Shown one piece after another: positions 31,902 to 40,531 of a DNA stretch of 64,000 nucleotides. Source of the DNA: JABFXX01 sp964419605 (GTDB lineage Bacteria > Myxococcota_A > Polyangia > Haliangiales > Haliangiaceae); contig CAYQQM010000017.1 in NCBI GenBank assembly GCA_964419605.1, forward strand, positions 1-64,000, written 5' to 3'. The notes below the pieces were generated by a model that had not been told where the DNA came from, made no database searches, and worked only from the letters and a program-made list of their open reading frames with translations. How positions within the stretch are numbered: the first letter of the stretch is position 1; every line of letters begins with the position of its first letter. Position numbers and translations under genes: made by a program.

Positions 31902-33001
31902 CCTGGATCTGTCCAACCGAGCTCGAGGCTGCCGTATGGGCAGCGACTCGAGAGGTCGTTGGTGACGCGCCCTTGGCGACGCCAGCGCTCACTCGAGCCA
32001 TCGTCGATCGGTCGTTGCGTTACACCAGCGAGCGCGATCGGCTGTCGATTGCGCCCGATCGCACCGCCGATCTCGCGGCGCGGGCCGCGTTTTTTACGAT
32101 CGCGGATGCCATGAAGGTCTGCGTCCCGATTGGCGAATTGCGCGGCCGCGGTGCGATTCCGGACCGAGCACCACTTGCGGTGCTCGATCTCGGCGCAGGT
32201 TGCGGAGCTCAGTCATTGGGATTGGCGACCTGCGTCGCTCGCCCGCTCGCCATCACCGCGATCGATCAGGATCGCAACGCGCTGGCCATCGCTGAGCGAG
32301 CGCTCGCTCGGTACTCCCACGTGTCGTTCGAAGGGCGCACTGGCGATGTGACCACGATGGAATTTTGTCGCGCCGACCTTGTCGTAATCGGGAGCGTGAT
32401 GAACGAGCTAACACCGCATGCGGGGCTGACGGTGGTCGAGCGCGCTGTTGCCGCGATCCCGATCGATGGTGCCGTCATCATCATTGAGCCCGCGCTGCGA
32501 TCGACGTCGCGTGCGCTGCATGAGTTGCGCGACGCGGTGCTGTCGCGCGGCCTCGCTCACGTCTTTGCGCCATGCACCCGGGGCACTTCGCCCTGTCCAG
32601 CCTTGGCCGACGCCGAAGATTGGTGTCACGAGGATCGCAGTGTTCAGCTACCGCCAGCGACCGCCGAGCTCGCCCGACTTACCCACTTGCGCGATCGAGG
32701 CATGAAATTCTCGTATCTGGTGCTTCGCCGCCAACCGACGCCGCTTATCGACCGTGAAGGCGCGTGGCGGATCGTGAGCGCACCCCGGTTGCTCAAGGGC
32801 AAGCTCGAAGTGTTCGGCTGCAGCGATGCTGGGCGTTTGCCGATCCGATTGTTGCGAAAGAACCGCGCGCCTAGTAACCGAGACCTAGAGCGCGTCGAGC
32901 GCGGCGACGTTGTTGTTGTTTCGGGTTCCGAAGCCGACGTCGCTCGACTAGAGATCCACCGCGATACGTTGGTACAGCGAGCGGATCCATCCACGGCGTA
33001 G
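31898..33001 (+). CDS. Rsm22-family (METTL17-like) SAM-dependent protein
   Basis: 367 residues from a GTG at 31898 overlapping the previous stop (GTGA). The methyltransferase core has motif I VLDLGAGCGAQSLG near 90 and acidic motif ITAIDQD. The family's cysteine signature is present: APCTRGTSPCPAL followed by DWCHE, which in eukaryotic Rsm22/METTL17 binds a 4Fe-4S cluster. It is associated with small-ribosomal-subunit assembly. A C-terminal OB-like part (VLRRQPTPLIDREGAWRIVSAPRLLKGKLEVFGC) is typical. It sits last in the heme operon; a possible link is Fe-S or heme status, which is inference. Confidence 0.88.
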   Translation: MTWICPTELEAAVWAATREVVGDAPLATPALTRAIVDRSLRYTSERDRLSIAPDRTADLAARAAFFTIADAMKVCVPIGELRGRGAIPDRAPLAVLDLGAGCGAQSLGLATCVARPLAITAIDQDRNALAIAERALARYSHVSFEGRTGDVTTMEFCRADLVVIGSVMNELTPHAGLTVVERAVAAIPIDGAVIIIEPALRSTSRALHELRDAVLSRGLAHVFAPCTRGTSPCPALADAEDWCHEDRSVQLPPATAELARLTHLRDRGMKFSYLVLRRQPTPLIDREGAWRIVSAPRLLKGKLEVFGCSDAGRLPIRLLRKNRAPSNRDLERVERGDVVVVSGSEADVARLEIHRDTLVQRADPSTA

Positions 33002-33015
33002 CGGAGAGACGCGGC

Positions 33016-33495
33016 TCACTGCCGTTGATGCAAATCCTCGAGTTCGAACGCGGCGCCAAACTGGGTTTTGTTCATGGTCTTGGTTTTGAACAAGCCGTCA
33101 TGGTTTAAGATCGTCGCCGCCTCAAGATTCGACAATTTACCTTTGTATCCTGCGTCTTTCAGCAAGGTTGCGAGTCCGTTGCGGTCGATGACGGACTGCT
33201 GCGAACAAACATCTGTGGTCGCGTAGTGCGTAAACGCTTCCTGCCAACCGGTGAACTTGCTCTGGATGTGGCGCTGGACCATCGTTTTGTAGTCCTCGGA
33301 CAAGCGGAAGCCAACATCGCTGGGGCTGGGCTGGAACCAGCACGCTACGGCGCGGTGCGACTCAACCATAGAGGCACCGATCGAGTTCATATTCGGCTGA
33401 ACCCATGATGACCAAAAACGGCGGACCAGCGATGGCTCTTCCGTATGTGAGGGCAGGATCTCTTTGGGCGCAGCTATGGTTGGCGGCTCAGTCAT
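33016..33495 (-). CDS. Unknown-family paralogue A
   Basis: 159 residues; no family recognised. No signal peptide. The C-terminal 85 residues (from about 70) form a domain also found in the next gene: [IV]Q-x-[HR]-[IV]-x-x-x-F-x-x-W-x-x-A-F-x-x-Y-A, then C-S, then D-x-[NH]-G-L-A-x-L-L, Y-K-G, A-[AK]-x-I-L, and a final F-x-A-x-F. The DxNG stretch faintly suggests a degenerate EF-hand but no calcium loop is complete. Convergent with the Rsm22 gene. A duplicate in tandem suggests family expansion or immunity-type pairing. Confidence 0.7.
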   Translation of the reverse strand: MTEPPTIAAPKEILPSHTEEPSLVRRFWSSWVQPNMNSIGASMVESHRAVACWFQPSPSDVGFRLSEDYKTMVQRHIQSKFTGWQEAFTHYATTDVCSQQSVIDRNGLATLLKDAGYKGKLSNLEAATILNHDGLFKTKTMNKTQFGAAFELEDLHQRQ

Positions 33496-33530
33496 GAGCC
33501 GTCAGTGTACTATGGCGGTGCGCCTTTCTT

Positions 33531-34013
33531 TCAGGGTTTTCGTTCAGGCGGCGCAAATTTTGCCCGGAACGTTTCGAGGTTAAGTCTGGTTAACTTCACG
33601 TCGAGTGTGCCCGTGGCAAGGATCTTGGCCGCCTTCGAGCCTGGTGAACCTTTGTACTCTGCCTTTTCTAGCAATCTTGCGAGCCCGTGGCTATCGAGCA
33701 GCCAGGGCGGGGGATTCTCTAAGGAACAATGGTCCTCAGAAGCATATGCTTTGAACGCAGCCGTCCAGTCGTTGCCGAAATTCCTTTTTACGTGCGACTG
33801 GATCAGCTGCTTGATTTCTTCATCCGGGTAAACCTGCTCGCTCGCGGTGGCCTCGGCTGTCAGGCTAAGGGAGCAACTAGGATGAGAAAACTTCTTGAAA
33901 GCGAGCCGCAATCCGTAACCGACTTGGTTCACCGTCTCTTGAAGAAACGTCGGCTTTTCCGTCAGTACTTCTACTATTTCTGGAGTCTGCTTGGGTACCG
34001 TTTCTCCGCCCAT
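33531..34013 (-). CDS. Unknown-family paralogue B
   Basis: 160 residues, the upstream partner of paralogue A on the same strand, 35 bases apart. Shared core: IQSHVKRNFGNDWTAAFKAY, a DHCS motif, LDSHGLARLLEKAEYKG and AAKILATGTL. The N-terminal 60 residues differ from A, with a hydrophobic patch that is not a clear membrane helix. No function can be named. Both are lower in GC than their neighbours by eye, consistent with accessory DNA. Confidence 0.7.
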   Translation of the reverse strand: MGGETVPKQTPEIVEVLTEKPTFLQETVNQVGYGLRLAFKKFSHPSCSLSLTAEATASEQVYPDEEIKQLIQSHVKRNFGNDWTAAFKAYASEDHCSLENPPPWLLDSHGLARLLEKAEYKGSPGSKAAKILATGTLDVKLTRLNLETFRAKFAPPERKP

Positions 34014-34114
34014 GGGACAGCTATATCGCGAGACTCGCTTGCCAGCACCAACATTCGCGCAGGAGGCGTGCGGCGACTACGAAATGAACAGTATTCTGTG
34101 TCGGATCGCACACT

Positions 34115-34615
34115 TTAGGTCGCGTCGGGTTCGCCGTCCCAGTAGTCGAGGCTCTCGCCTTGGCGCGAAATCCAGCGGTGAAGCGGCTTGTCGAACGTAC
34201 CGGCGGATCCGGCAACTTTCTTCGAATCTGGATAGCCGACGACATCCACCTTTTGCGCTGAAGCCGAAACGCACAAGTATACCAGCGGCTCGGATCCATC
34301 GTTGATCATCTGGTGGGCGAACTCGGGCCCCACCGGGAACGAGATCCAATCGCCTTCGCGCACTGGAATCCGCCGATCGCCGATCCTGGCGATGCCAGAC
34401 CCGCGCAGCACGTACAGCGCCTCTTCCGTAGCGCAGTGGTAATGAAATGGGAATGAAACGCTTCCGGGCGCGACTTCGGTCAAGTTGCAGCCCAGCATGT
34501 TTCCTCCTGCGGCTGCGCCGAGACGGCGCAATTTCATGCGGTGTTTGCCCTTTTCCATCGGAAACGGGTCGACTTCATCGCGGTTGACAATATTGGGGTG
34601 TCGGCGCTCTGCCAT
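34115..34615 (-). CDS. Cupin-domain protein
   Basis: 166 residues from the ATG at 34615. The cupin barrel is clear: FPFHYHCATEEALYVLRGSG supplies two His and Glu of motif 1 (HxH...E), and ISFPVGPEFAHQMIND supplies the motif 2 His. So it likely binds a divalent metal. The C-terminal part (VDVVGYPDSKKVAGSAG) is typical of stand-alone cupins related to mannose-6-phosphate-isomerase-like proteins. Substrate unknown. A TTG start at 34651 is possible. It is probably its own transcription unit. Confidence 0.85.
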   Translation of the reverse strand: MAERRHPNIVNRDEVDPFPMEKGKHRMKLRRLGAAAGGNMLGCNLTEVAPGSVSFPFHYHCATEEALYVLRGSGIARIGDRRIPVREGDWISFPVGPEFAHQMINDGSEPLVYLCVSASAQKVDVVGYPDSKKVAGSAGTFDKPLHRWISRQGESLDYWDGEPDAT

Positions 34616-34677
34616 GCACCGAAGTGTTTCGCTGTGGGGCGCTGTCGTCAATCGAGACGGACTTGGTTTTCATGGTA

Positions 34678-36033
34678 CTACGGTGCGACGACAAGGAAGC
34701 TGATTCGGTACCAGGTATCGGTTTCCGCGGGGAGCGGTAGGGGAATGCGTGCCGCGATCTGTTCGAGGCAGCTGCAAGCGCCGTTTTGATCGGAGCATGC
34801 ATTCAGTTGCGAGCTGTCGATGGGTAACGCGTTGGGTTCCGCGATCGGGGTGGCGCGAACCCCGGACGGCGGCGCATTGTAGTGCGGCCGCACGCCGCCT
34901 GGCGTACGAGCCGCAGTGCGAGTGATCTGGATCTGAAACACCGTCGTCGGTTGCTTGCCAGCGCACCGTCGCAGTTTAGGCATGGCCCGTCGGACGTGCG
35001 CCATCATCGCATCCATTGACTGCGGGCGAAGTCTCTCCTTCGACCGCGCGACCAGCGGGCCCGCTGAGGTTTCAGTCGCCGAGCTGCGCTTGGGGCTTGC
35101 GGGTTCGATCGTGGCACTGGAGGCTGGGTCGCGCTCTAGTGCTAGCGGAAGCTCCAGCGAAGATAGTTTGGTTAGATGTTGTTGGGCTCGGTGTTGCCAC
35201 AGGAAGGCAGTGGTGGCGTCGTTCAAACGACGGAAACGCACCAGCGCCTGTTCGGCCATGCCTCGGGCTTCGAAGGCAAGCGCGACTGCATAGTCCAAAA
35301 GCTCTGGATCAATCCACGGGATTTGTGGCGTTGTCAGCGCTTCGAACGAAGGACCGAATTTCAACGCTTGGGCCGCGTGAGTGTCGCGGTTGCTCGAGTC
35401 CCCTGCAAGGTCGTAGGCAAGCGTCAGCAGCCACTCCACCCGTGAGCGTTCGACATCGGGTTGGTTCAGCGCGGACTCCAATGCAGCGACAGCCGCTTCG
35501 AGTTTTCCAAGCGCGATCCGCACTTCTCCTAGCCTCATCCACGGCTCCGCACGTTCTGTGCGTGCGACGGCCTGCAACAGCGTTCGCTCTGCATGGGGAA
35601 GTTGCCCCGCACGGCTCTGACAGATTCCGAGTTCCACGAGGCCCTCAGTCGCCGAGCCCTTGCCCCAGGCACGCGTCAGATCGGCAGAGCACGCTGCCCA
35701 CTCTCGGAGCAGCAGGTAGGCTTTGCCTCGCAGTGCGTACACGTCTGCTTCATTCGGAAACTGTGCGAGCGCATCTGTGAATAGGCTAACCGCAACTCTT
35801 GCTGCTTCGTCCGTTTGCCGATTCAGCTGACGGCGGCCCTCCACGATGAGGCGCTGGAACGGCGCCCGTCGCGGATCGAGGGCCGACTCCCACAGATCCG
35901 ACGTTGCCTCGGAGGCAGCTTCCGGATCTGATGGTTCGAGCGAAGCGGTCTCCGGGCCCGCCGCGGCTTGAAGGGCATAGGCCGCGACTCCTGAGATGAG
36001 GGCGCATCGACATAGCAGCATGGAGTTATGCAC
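34678..36033 (-). CDS. Secreted TPR protein
   Basis: 451 residues from a GTG at 36033, which has AAGGTAGG just upstream; the ATG at 36021 is an alternative. A signal peptide is followed by TPRs at about 75-270 (VAVSLFTDALAQFPNEADVYALRGKAYLLLREWAACSADLTRAW and later units). A variable Ser/Ala linker and a C-terminal domain with four Cys (LRRCAG, NACSDQNGACSCLEQ) follow. This end resembles the myxobacterial domain seen after TPR regions that mixes with TonB/AgmX-like folds. It is third in a three-gene operon with another TPR protein and a PEGA barrel, 15 bases after the second gene. Confidence 0.65.
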   Translation of the reverse strand: MHNSMLLCRCALISGVAAYALQAAAGPETASLEPSDPEAASEATSDLWESALDPRRAPFQRLIVEGRRQLNRQTDEAARVAVSLFTDALAQFPNEADVYALRGKAYLLLREWAACSADLTRAWGKGSATEGLVELGICQSRAGQLPHAERTLLQAVARTERAEPWMRLGEVRIALGKLEAAVAALESALNQPDVERSRVEWLLTLAYDLAGDSSNRDTHAAQALKFGPSFEALTTPQIPWIDPELLDYAVALAFEARGMAEQALVRFRRLNDATTAFLWQHRAQQHLTKLSSLELPLALERDPASSATIEPASPKRSSATETSAGPLVARSKERLRPQSMDAMMAHVRRAMPKLRRCAGKQPTTVFQIQITRTAARTPGGVRPHYNAPPSGVRATPIAEPNALPIDSSQLNACSDQNGACSCLEQIAARIPLPLPAETDTWYRISFLVVAP

Positions 36034-36048
36034 GGTCCCTACCTTCGG

Positions 36049-37086
36049 CTACGGTTTGCTGCGCTTGGCTGCCGCTTGCAATCGATCAAGGTGGGAGCGC
36101 GCGCGGGGTTGGTACTTTGGATGTGCATTCGAAATCAGGTACTTCCGCCAGTAGTCGATTGCTCCGGCGGTGTCGCCAAATGCTTCGCTGGCTAGCGCGA
36201 AGTAATAGTTTTCTTCGCCACGCGGCACAAAAAACGTCAGATGCAGCACGTTGACCCGACGATGAAATTCTTCCATCTGTTGTCGGCCTTGAGCGACGAT
36301 CAACTCTAGGGCTTGGCTGCCGCGCTCGGCGCGGTCAAGTGCAACTGCAAGACCGTATAGGGTCTCGGTGCTATGCGAGATGCGAAGTGCTCGGCGATAG
36401 GTCTCAATCGCCTCATTCAGCCGTCCTATCATCATGTACGTCTCGGCCAAGTTGGCAAGTGTTGTTTCGTTGGGAGAATCGGAACGCGAAAGAATTTTTT
36501 CGTAGTCGGAGATGGCAGCCAAAAGGTGATCCGTTGTGCCGAAGTGCGTGTGGAGTACGGCGCGGTGGAACAGCACGCTGAAGTCCGCTGAGCTTGCGTC
36601 TTCGTCAAGTGGAGACAGCCGTGGATCCAGCGGCGCGAGGTCCTCAAACGCGTTCCAAGCGTCGATCACCTCCAGCGCGCGCTTCGTGTCAAACGGCGCA
36701 CCCGGGGCGGGACAAAGAGGAGATGCGATCCACGGATAGAGCGCTTTCTGGCCGCACTCGAAATAGAACGAGTATTGCAGCCTGGCGATGCGATAATGGG
36801 GTTCTGGCTCGGTGTTGCTAGACCGTGCAGCGTTCCGGTACGACGCGATCGCCCGTTGCAGAAGCTGTTGAATCGCCGCCCGTGATGCGGCGCGCGCCGA
36901 TGTCGCTTGCAGCACGAATTCGTCGCCCTGTTGCATTTCAGCTGCGTACGCTGCGCGTGAACGATCGGACGCGTCGGAGCTAGCCCGGCTCCAAACATCG
37001 GCATGTGCAGTCGTCGGATCGAGTGCGACAGCCATGCACGCAACTGCGATGGCCGCAGAAAGTCCCAATCGTTCGTGGCGAAGCAT
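36049..37086 (-). CDS. Secreted TPR protein
   Basis: 345 residues from the ATG at 37086. The signal peptide runs to TTAHA. TPR-like helices span about 45-320, with good units TLANLAETYMMIGRLNEAIETYRRALRIS and YFALASEAFGDTAGAIDYWRKYLI. No catalytic motif; probably a periplasmic or outer-membrane scaffold. Longer upstream frames only re-read the end of the PEGA gene. It is between the PEGA barrel gene (46-bp gap) and the second TPR gene. Confidence 0.7.
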   Translation of the reverse strand: MLRHERLGLSAAIAVACMAVALDPTTAHADVWSRASSDASDRSRAAYAAEMQQGDEFVLQATSARAASRAAIQQLLQRAIASYRNAARSSNTEPEPHYRIARLQYSFYFECGQKALYPWIASPLCPAPGAPFDTKRALEVIDAWNAFEDLAPLDPRLSPLDEDASSADFSVLFHRAVLHTHFGTTDHLLAAISDYEKILSRSDSPNETTLANLAETYMMIGRLNEAIETYRRALRISHSTETLYGLAVALDRAERGSQALELIVAQGRQQMEEFHRRVNVLHLTFFVPRGEENYYFALASEAFGDTAGAIDYWRKYLISNAHPKYQPRARSHLDRLQAAAKRSKP

Positions 37087-37132
37087 TCCGACTCCGGTAC
37101 GAATGTAGTGGCGAGTGCCGGACACGTTGGGC

Positions 37133-38416
37133 TCAGTACTGAGCACCTGCGAATACAGAGATCGACTCCACGAGGTCGCGAGCCCCGGCTGCCATCGACG
37201 ATTCGGAAAACGTCCAGCGATAGTAGAGCACTGATCCTTCGAGTCCCAAAAATATGGGTCCCACGCGGGCTGTTGCACCCAGAGCAACTCGGCCTCCGTA
37301 GACATCGGCCCCACCGAACCGGGCGCTCAGGGGGCCACTGTGGATCGCGAGCCTTCCCTCCGCCGCGCTGTGAATTGCAAATGACTGCGCGAGGCGAACA
37401 CCTGCGCCAAGGCCGGCGCGGATCGACTGATAGTCGCCGATAGGCAACGTACTCGCGTTGCCTTGGTAGCCCATTTGGTCGCGCACAAAGCCCGCACTTG
37501 GGACAACGGCCACCCTGCCTACTCTCCACGCATGGCGAAGACCGACTTCAAAGTTGCGCCACTTGGTTTTCGCCCCGGTGGTCATTCCGGTCGAGTCGTC
37601 GATGACGTCGAGATGATTTACGCCAAATTCCAGCTTGCCATATATGGATAGTCCGCGAAGGCGGGAAGCTCCGAACCATTGCATCGGCCACAGTTCGAGC
37701 ATGGGGCCCACCATGTCCTGCCCGTTCTCCGCTTGGGTGGGCAGGCTACTTCGCGCGTTGCGGTAACGAAACTGTCGAAAATTGACGTCGAATACGACGC
37801 CCACAGCAACTCCCCCCTTGGGCGGAGGTTTGGGTCGTGCGGCGGGCACGGACACAGGCGCGCGGCGTTGGGGCGGAGGTTGGACCTGCGAGGGTTCGGC
37901 AGCCGGCTTGGGTATCGGCCCAGGCTTGTCCGCTTCGATAGAGACCGTGGACCCGGTCTCCACGGTTACCTTGCCAGCAAACAACTGCTTGCTGTTCAGC
38001 GCTACGACAACCTCGTGAGACTTAGGATCGACGTCGATGCGCTTGGGCGCGACTCCTCGGTTGACGTCGTCGATGGTGATCGTTGCGCCTGTGAAACGCG
38101 GATCGTCGATGACGAGCGTCCCGAAATTGCCTTCGAGAGAAGCCTTGAACGGTCTGATTTTGCCCCTCTTGGGTATCGATAGCTGACCAAACTCCGGCTC
38201 GTAGCCCTCTTTGCGCAGAATCACCACCGACGTGCCTATCGGCGCGTCGATCGTGCATGGGGTGGCGGAACACACTGCAGGTTTGTCGACACTGTCGAGG
38301 TACACGGTGGCGCCGGGCGGGTCGGACTCGATGGCGATCTTGCGAGTTCGGCCTCCAGCGCTCGCCACAGAAGTCCATGTCGCAAGCAACATGCCCGCGT
38401 GAAAGCCGAGTTTCAT
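37133..38416 (-). CDS. PEGA-domain protein with outer-membrane barrel-like C-terminus
   Basis: 427 residues. The signal peptide MKLGFHAGMLLATWTSVASA precedes PEGA modules at about 25-160 (KIAIESDPPGATVYLDSVDKP, GTLVIDDPRFTGATITIDDV). A Pro-rich linker follows, then a C-terminal part of alternating strands from about 200 (GVAVGVVFDVNFRQF ... VFAGAQY) ending in an aromatic residue, as outer-membrane barrels do. PEGA domains are surface or periplasmic adaptors. It is first gene of the PEGA/TPR/TPR operon, divergent from the TPR/winged-helix regulator, which may control it. Confidence 0.72.
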   Translation of the reverse strand: MKLGFHAGMLLATWTSVASAGGRTRKIAIESDPPGATVYLDSVDKPAVCSATPCTIDAPIGTSVVILRKEGYEPEFGQLSIPKRGKIRPFKASLEGNFGTLVIDDPRFTGATITIDDVNRGVAPKRIDVDPKSHEVVVALNSKQLFAGKVTVETGSTVSIEADKPGPIPKPAAEPSQVQPPPQRRAPVSVPAARPKPPPKGGVAVGVVFDVNFRQFRYRNARSSLPTQAENGQDMVGPMLELWPMQWFGASRLRGLSIYGKLEFGVNHLDVIDDSTGMTTGAKTKWRNFEVGLRHAWRVGRVAVVPSAGFVRDQMGYQGNASTLPIGDYQSIRAGLGAGVRLAQSFAIHSAAEGRLAIHSGPLSARFGGADVYGGRVALGATARVGPIFLGLEGSVLYYRWTFSESSMAAGARDLVESISVFAGAQY

Positions 38417-38493
38417 TGGCGGCCATGATATCGCGTTCGTTCGAGAACGCTAGCCACATCTGTGACACTAGACAACGTTGGTCACGGGTCCGC

Positions 38494-38505
38494 TATAGTT
38501 CCGCC
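38494..38505 (+). promoter_or_regulatory. Candidate -10 box close to the start codon (leaderless transcript)
   Basis: TATAGT at 38494-38499 lies 6 bases before the ATG at 38506, with GACAAC at 38471-38476 spaced 17 bp upstream. No Shine-Dalgarno sequence fits between. Transcription would begin at or next to the ATG. Confidence 0.4.
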
Positions 38506-40389
38506 ATGCCGGCCGCAACCGAGGTGGGAGACACCGAGCTGGCCCAACGTTTTTATGCCGGGAAGTATGCTGACATCATCGCGACCACGTACGACCACAA
38601 CGGCGAGCACGATCCGGCCGACCTCGCATTCGTCATTGGAGCGCTCACGTTCGTCGACCGGGTCGATGAAGCCCACGCGCTGTTTGACGCGAACGTTGGC
38701 GATGCTCGGCCCAGCGATCCGCGCACGGTCGCTGCGAGTCGATTTTTCTTGGGCCTGGCGCACGCTCGAGCGGGGTACTTTGCCAAATCGTTCGCGTTCC
38801 TAGTAACGCGTGCGTTTTCCGATCGCTACCACCCCGATCCATGGGTGCGCGCATTCGTGTTTCAGGGCCTTGCCTGCCAGTGCTATTTCACTGGGCGGTA
38901 CCCCGGAGCCGCACGACATGCGCTCCGCGCGCTGCAAGCCGCTCACGAAGCGAAGTTCTTGTATGCAGCGATGCTCGGAACCGACATGCGGGGGCACGCG
39001 CTGGTCCAGATCGGCCAACTTCAGCGGGGCATCGCGATGCTCGAGCAAGCGACCAAGCAGGCGCGCCGACTCGGCCTGACCAACAACGAGTTCGCCGTTG
39101 AAACGTCGATCGCAACGTACGTGACCCGGTTCATTCCTCACGCCGAGTCGCTCGAGCGGGTCGAAGCCCTACTGCGTCGACGCGCCCACGATTCGTATTC
39201 GAGGCGCGCGCTACTCTCGGAAGCCGCCGTCCAGCGCGCGCTGCGCGGGCGGCGCAGCGACGCTCTGCAGGTCCTCGAGGAATCCGATCGCGATGCGCTG
39301 CGCGGCGATACCCGCCGCGGCAAGGTAGTGAGTTTTCTGGCGCGACTGTGGGTGACTCGGTGGCAACGCGGGCCTGAGGCCTGCGCAGACCTCGTCGAAC
39401 AAGCAGCAGCCTTGGTGGAACCGCGCGACGTCGCGTTCCGCTCTGAACTGCTCGGATTTTCGATCTTGGTGGCGCGGACGCGCAACGACGCTGGGGCGGA
39501 GAACGAAGCACTTGCACAGCTGCGCGAATTGTGGCGAACGTCGCATCATTTCACCGCAAAGGCGGCGCTGAACCAGTTTGATCCGTCGATCCGCGCTAGC
39601 GCGTTCGACGAAGATGGAGTTGCGCCGTTACTTCGAGCTGTCGCCCAACGCGACGGCTCCGCGTTGTCGCGGATGCTTTCGCTGGGCCTTCTGGGCGCAA
39701 TTCCGGAACTCCTCGGTCTGACGCCCGGCAAAAGGATCATCCTCATCCCGGCCGAAGACGTCTTGATCTTGGAGGACCACGGCGATGTGATCGCTCGCCA
39801 GCGGCCGCCGCGATGGTGTCCGGTCGTGCTTCGCATTCTGGCGAGCGGCAACGCGACCAAACAGCACATTGTCGAGGGGCTTTGGGGATTGCGCGCCTAT
39901 CATCCGGAGATCCACGACCCGCCGGTCCGCACCACGATTCATCGACTGCGATCGTTCTTGCAGCCATACCGCAACTGGATCGAAGTCGACGAATCGGGAT
40001 ACCGCGTCACTGTGCCGATCCACGTCATCGCGGGCGCGGCGGTTCCCGATACCACCGCGCCGTTATGGGAAGAGGGCGAGGTTCCGTCGCTTGAGCCGTC
40101 TGCCGGTAGCCCCGGGGGACAGCAAGGCATCCGACACGCGTGGCAACGCCGAGGGACGCAACAGTCCCGACCAGGGAACCCAGACTGGGATCGACCGCTG
40201 CGGCCTCACCAGCTCGTGTACCAGCGCCTAGCCGAACTCGACGGCGCTTCTGTGTCCGAGCTTGCGCGAACGCTCGAACTGTCGGCCAGCACCGTGCTTC
40301 GCGCGTTGCGACACCTGGTGCACCAGCGCCGGGTCGAACGCCTGGGCTTTGCGCGCGCCACACGTTATCGCGCCCGCCCCGAGATGTAA
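38506..40389 (+). CDS. TPR regulator with two winged-helix-like domains
   Basis: 627 residues from the ATG at 38506. Residues about 15-370 are helical TPR-like repeats. At about 430-510 there is a winged-helix-like segment (SGNATKQHIVEGLWGLRAYHPEIHD, VRTTIHRLRSFLQPYRNWIEVDESGYRVT) resembling the OmpR/SARP-type DNA-binding fold. A second helix-turn-helix of the MarR/ArsR style closes the protein (LAELDGASVSELARTLELSASTVLRALRHLVHQRRVERLG). It looks like a cytosolic transcription regulator. The divergent PEGA/TPR operon is the obvious candidate target. Confidence 0.72.
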   Translation: MPAATEVGDTELAQRFYAGKYADIIATTYDHNGEHDPADLAFVIGALTFVDRVDEAHALFDANVGDARPSDPRTVAASRFFLGLAHARAGYFAKSFAFLVTRAFSDRYHPDPWVRAFVFQGLACQCYFTGRYPGAARHALRALQAAHEAKFLYAAMLGTDMRGHALVQIGQLQRGIAMLEQATKQARRLGLTNNEFAVETSIATYVTRFIPHAESLERVEALLRRRAHDSYSRRALLSEAAVQRALRGRRSDALQVLEESDRDALRGDTRRGKVVSFLARLWVTRWQRGPEACADLVEQAAALVEPRDVAFRSELLGFSILVARTRNDAGAENEALAQLRELWRTSHHFTAKAALNQFDPSIRASAFDEDGVAPLLRAVAQRDGSALSRMLSLGLLGAIPELLGLTPGKRIILIPAEDVLILEDHGDVIARQRPPRWCPVVLRILASGNATKQHIVEGLWGLRAYHPEIHDPPVRTTIHRLRSFLQPYRNWIEVDESGYRVTVPIHVIAGAAVPDTTAPLWEEGEVPSLEPSAGSPGGQQGIRHAWQRRGTQQSRPGNPDWDRPLRPHQLVYQRLAELDGASVSELARTLELSASTVLRALRHLVHQRRVERLGFARATRYRARPEM

Positions 40390-40531
40390 TTGGATCCGCG
40401 ACCTCGCGTTACAATTGTGACCTGATTAAACTATTGATTATATTTATCTATATTTAAATCGCGTCATATCTGTTTCGAGAGTCACCCCGTGTTACTGGCC
40501 AGCGCTGCGAATAGGGCATACTCCTTAGGCC
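40390..40531 (+). promoter_or_regulatory. AT-rich intergenic island
   Basis: The block 40423-40459 is almost entirely A/T (TTAAACTATTGATTATATTT and following) in a GC-rich chromosome. It lies between the regulator stop and a lipoprotein start. TTGATT and several TATATT-like boxes are present, so it may hold the lipoprotein promoter or a nucleoid-protein site. Confidence 0.4.
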
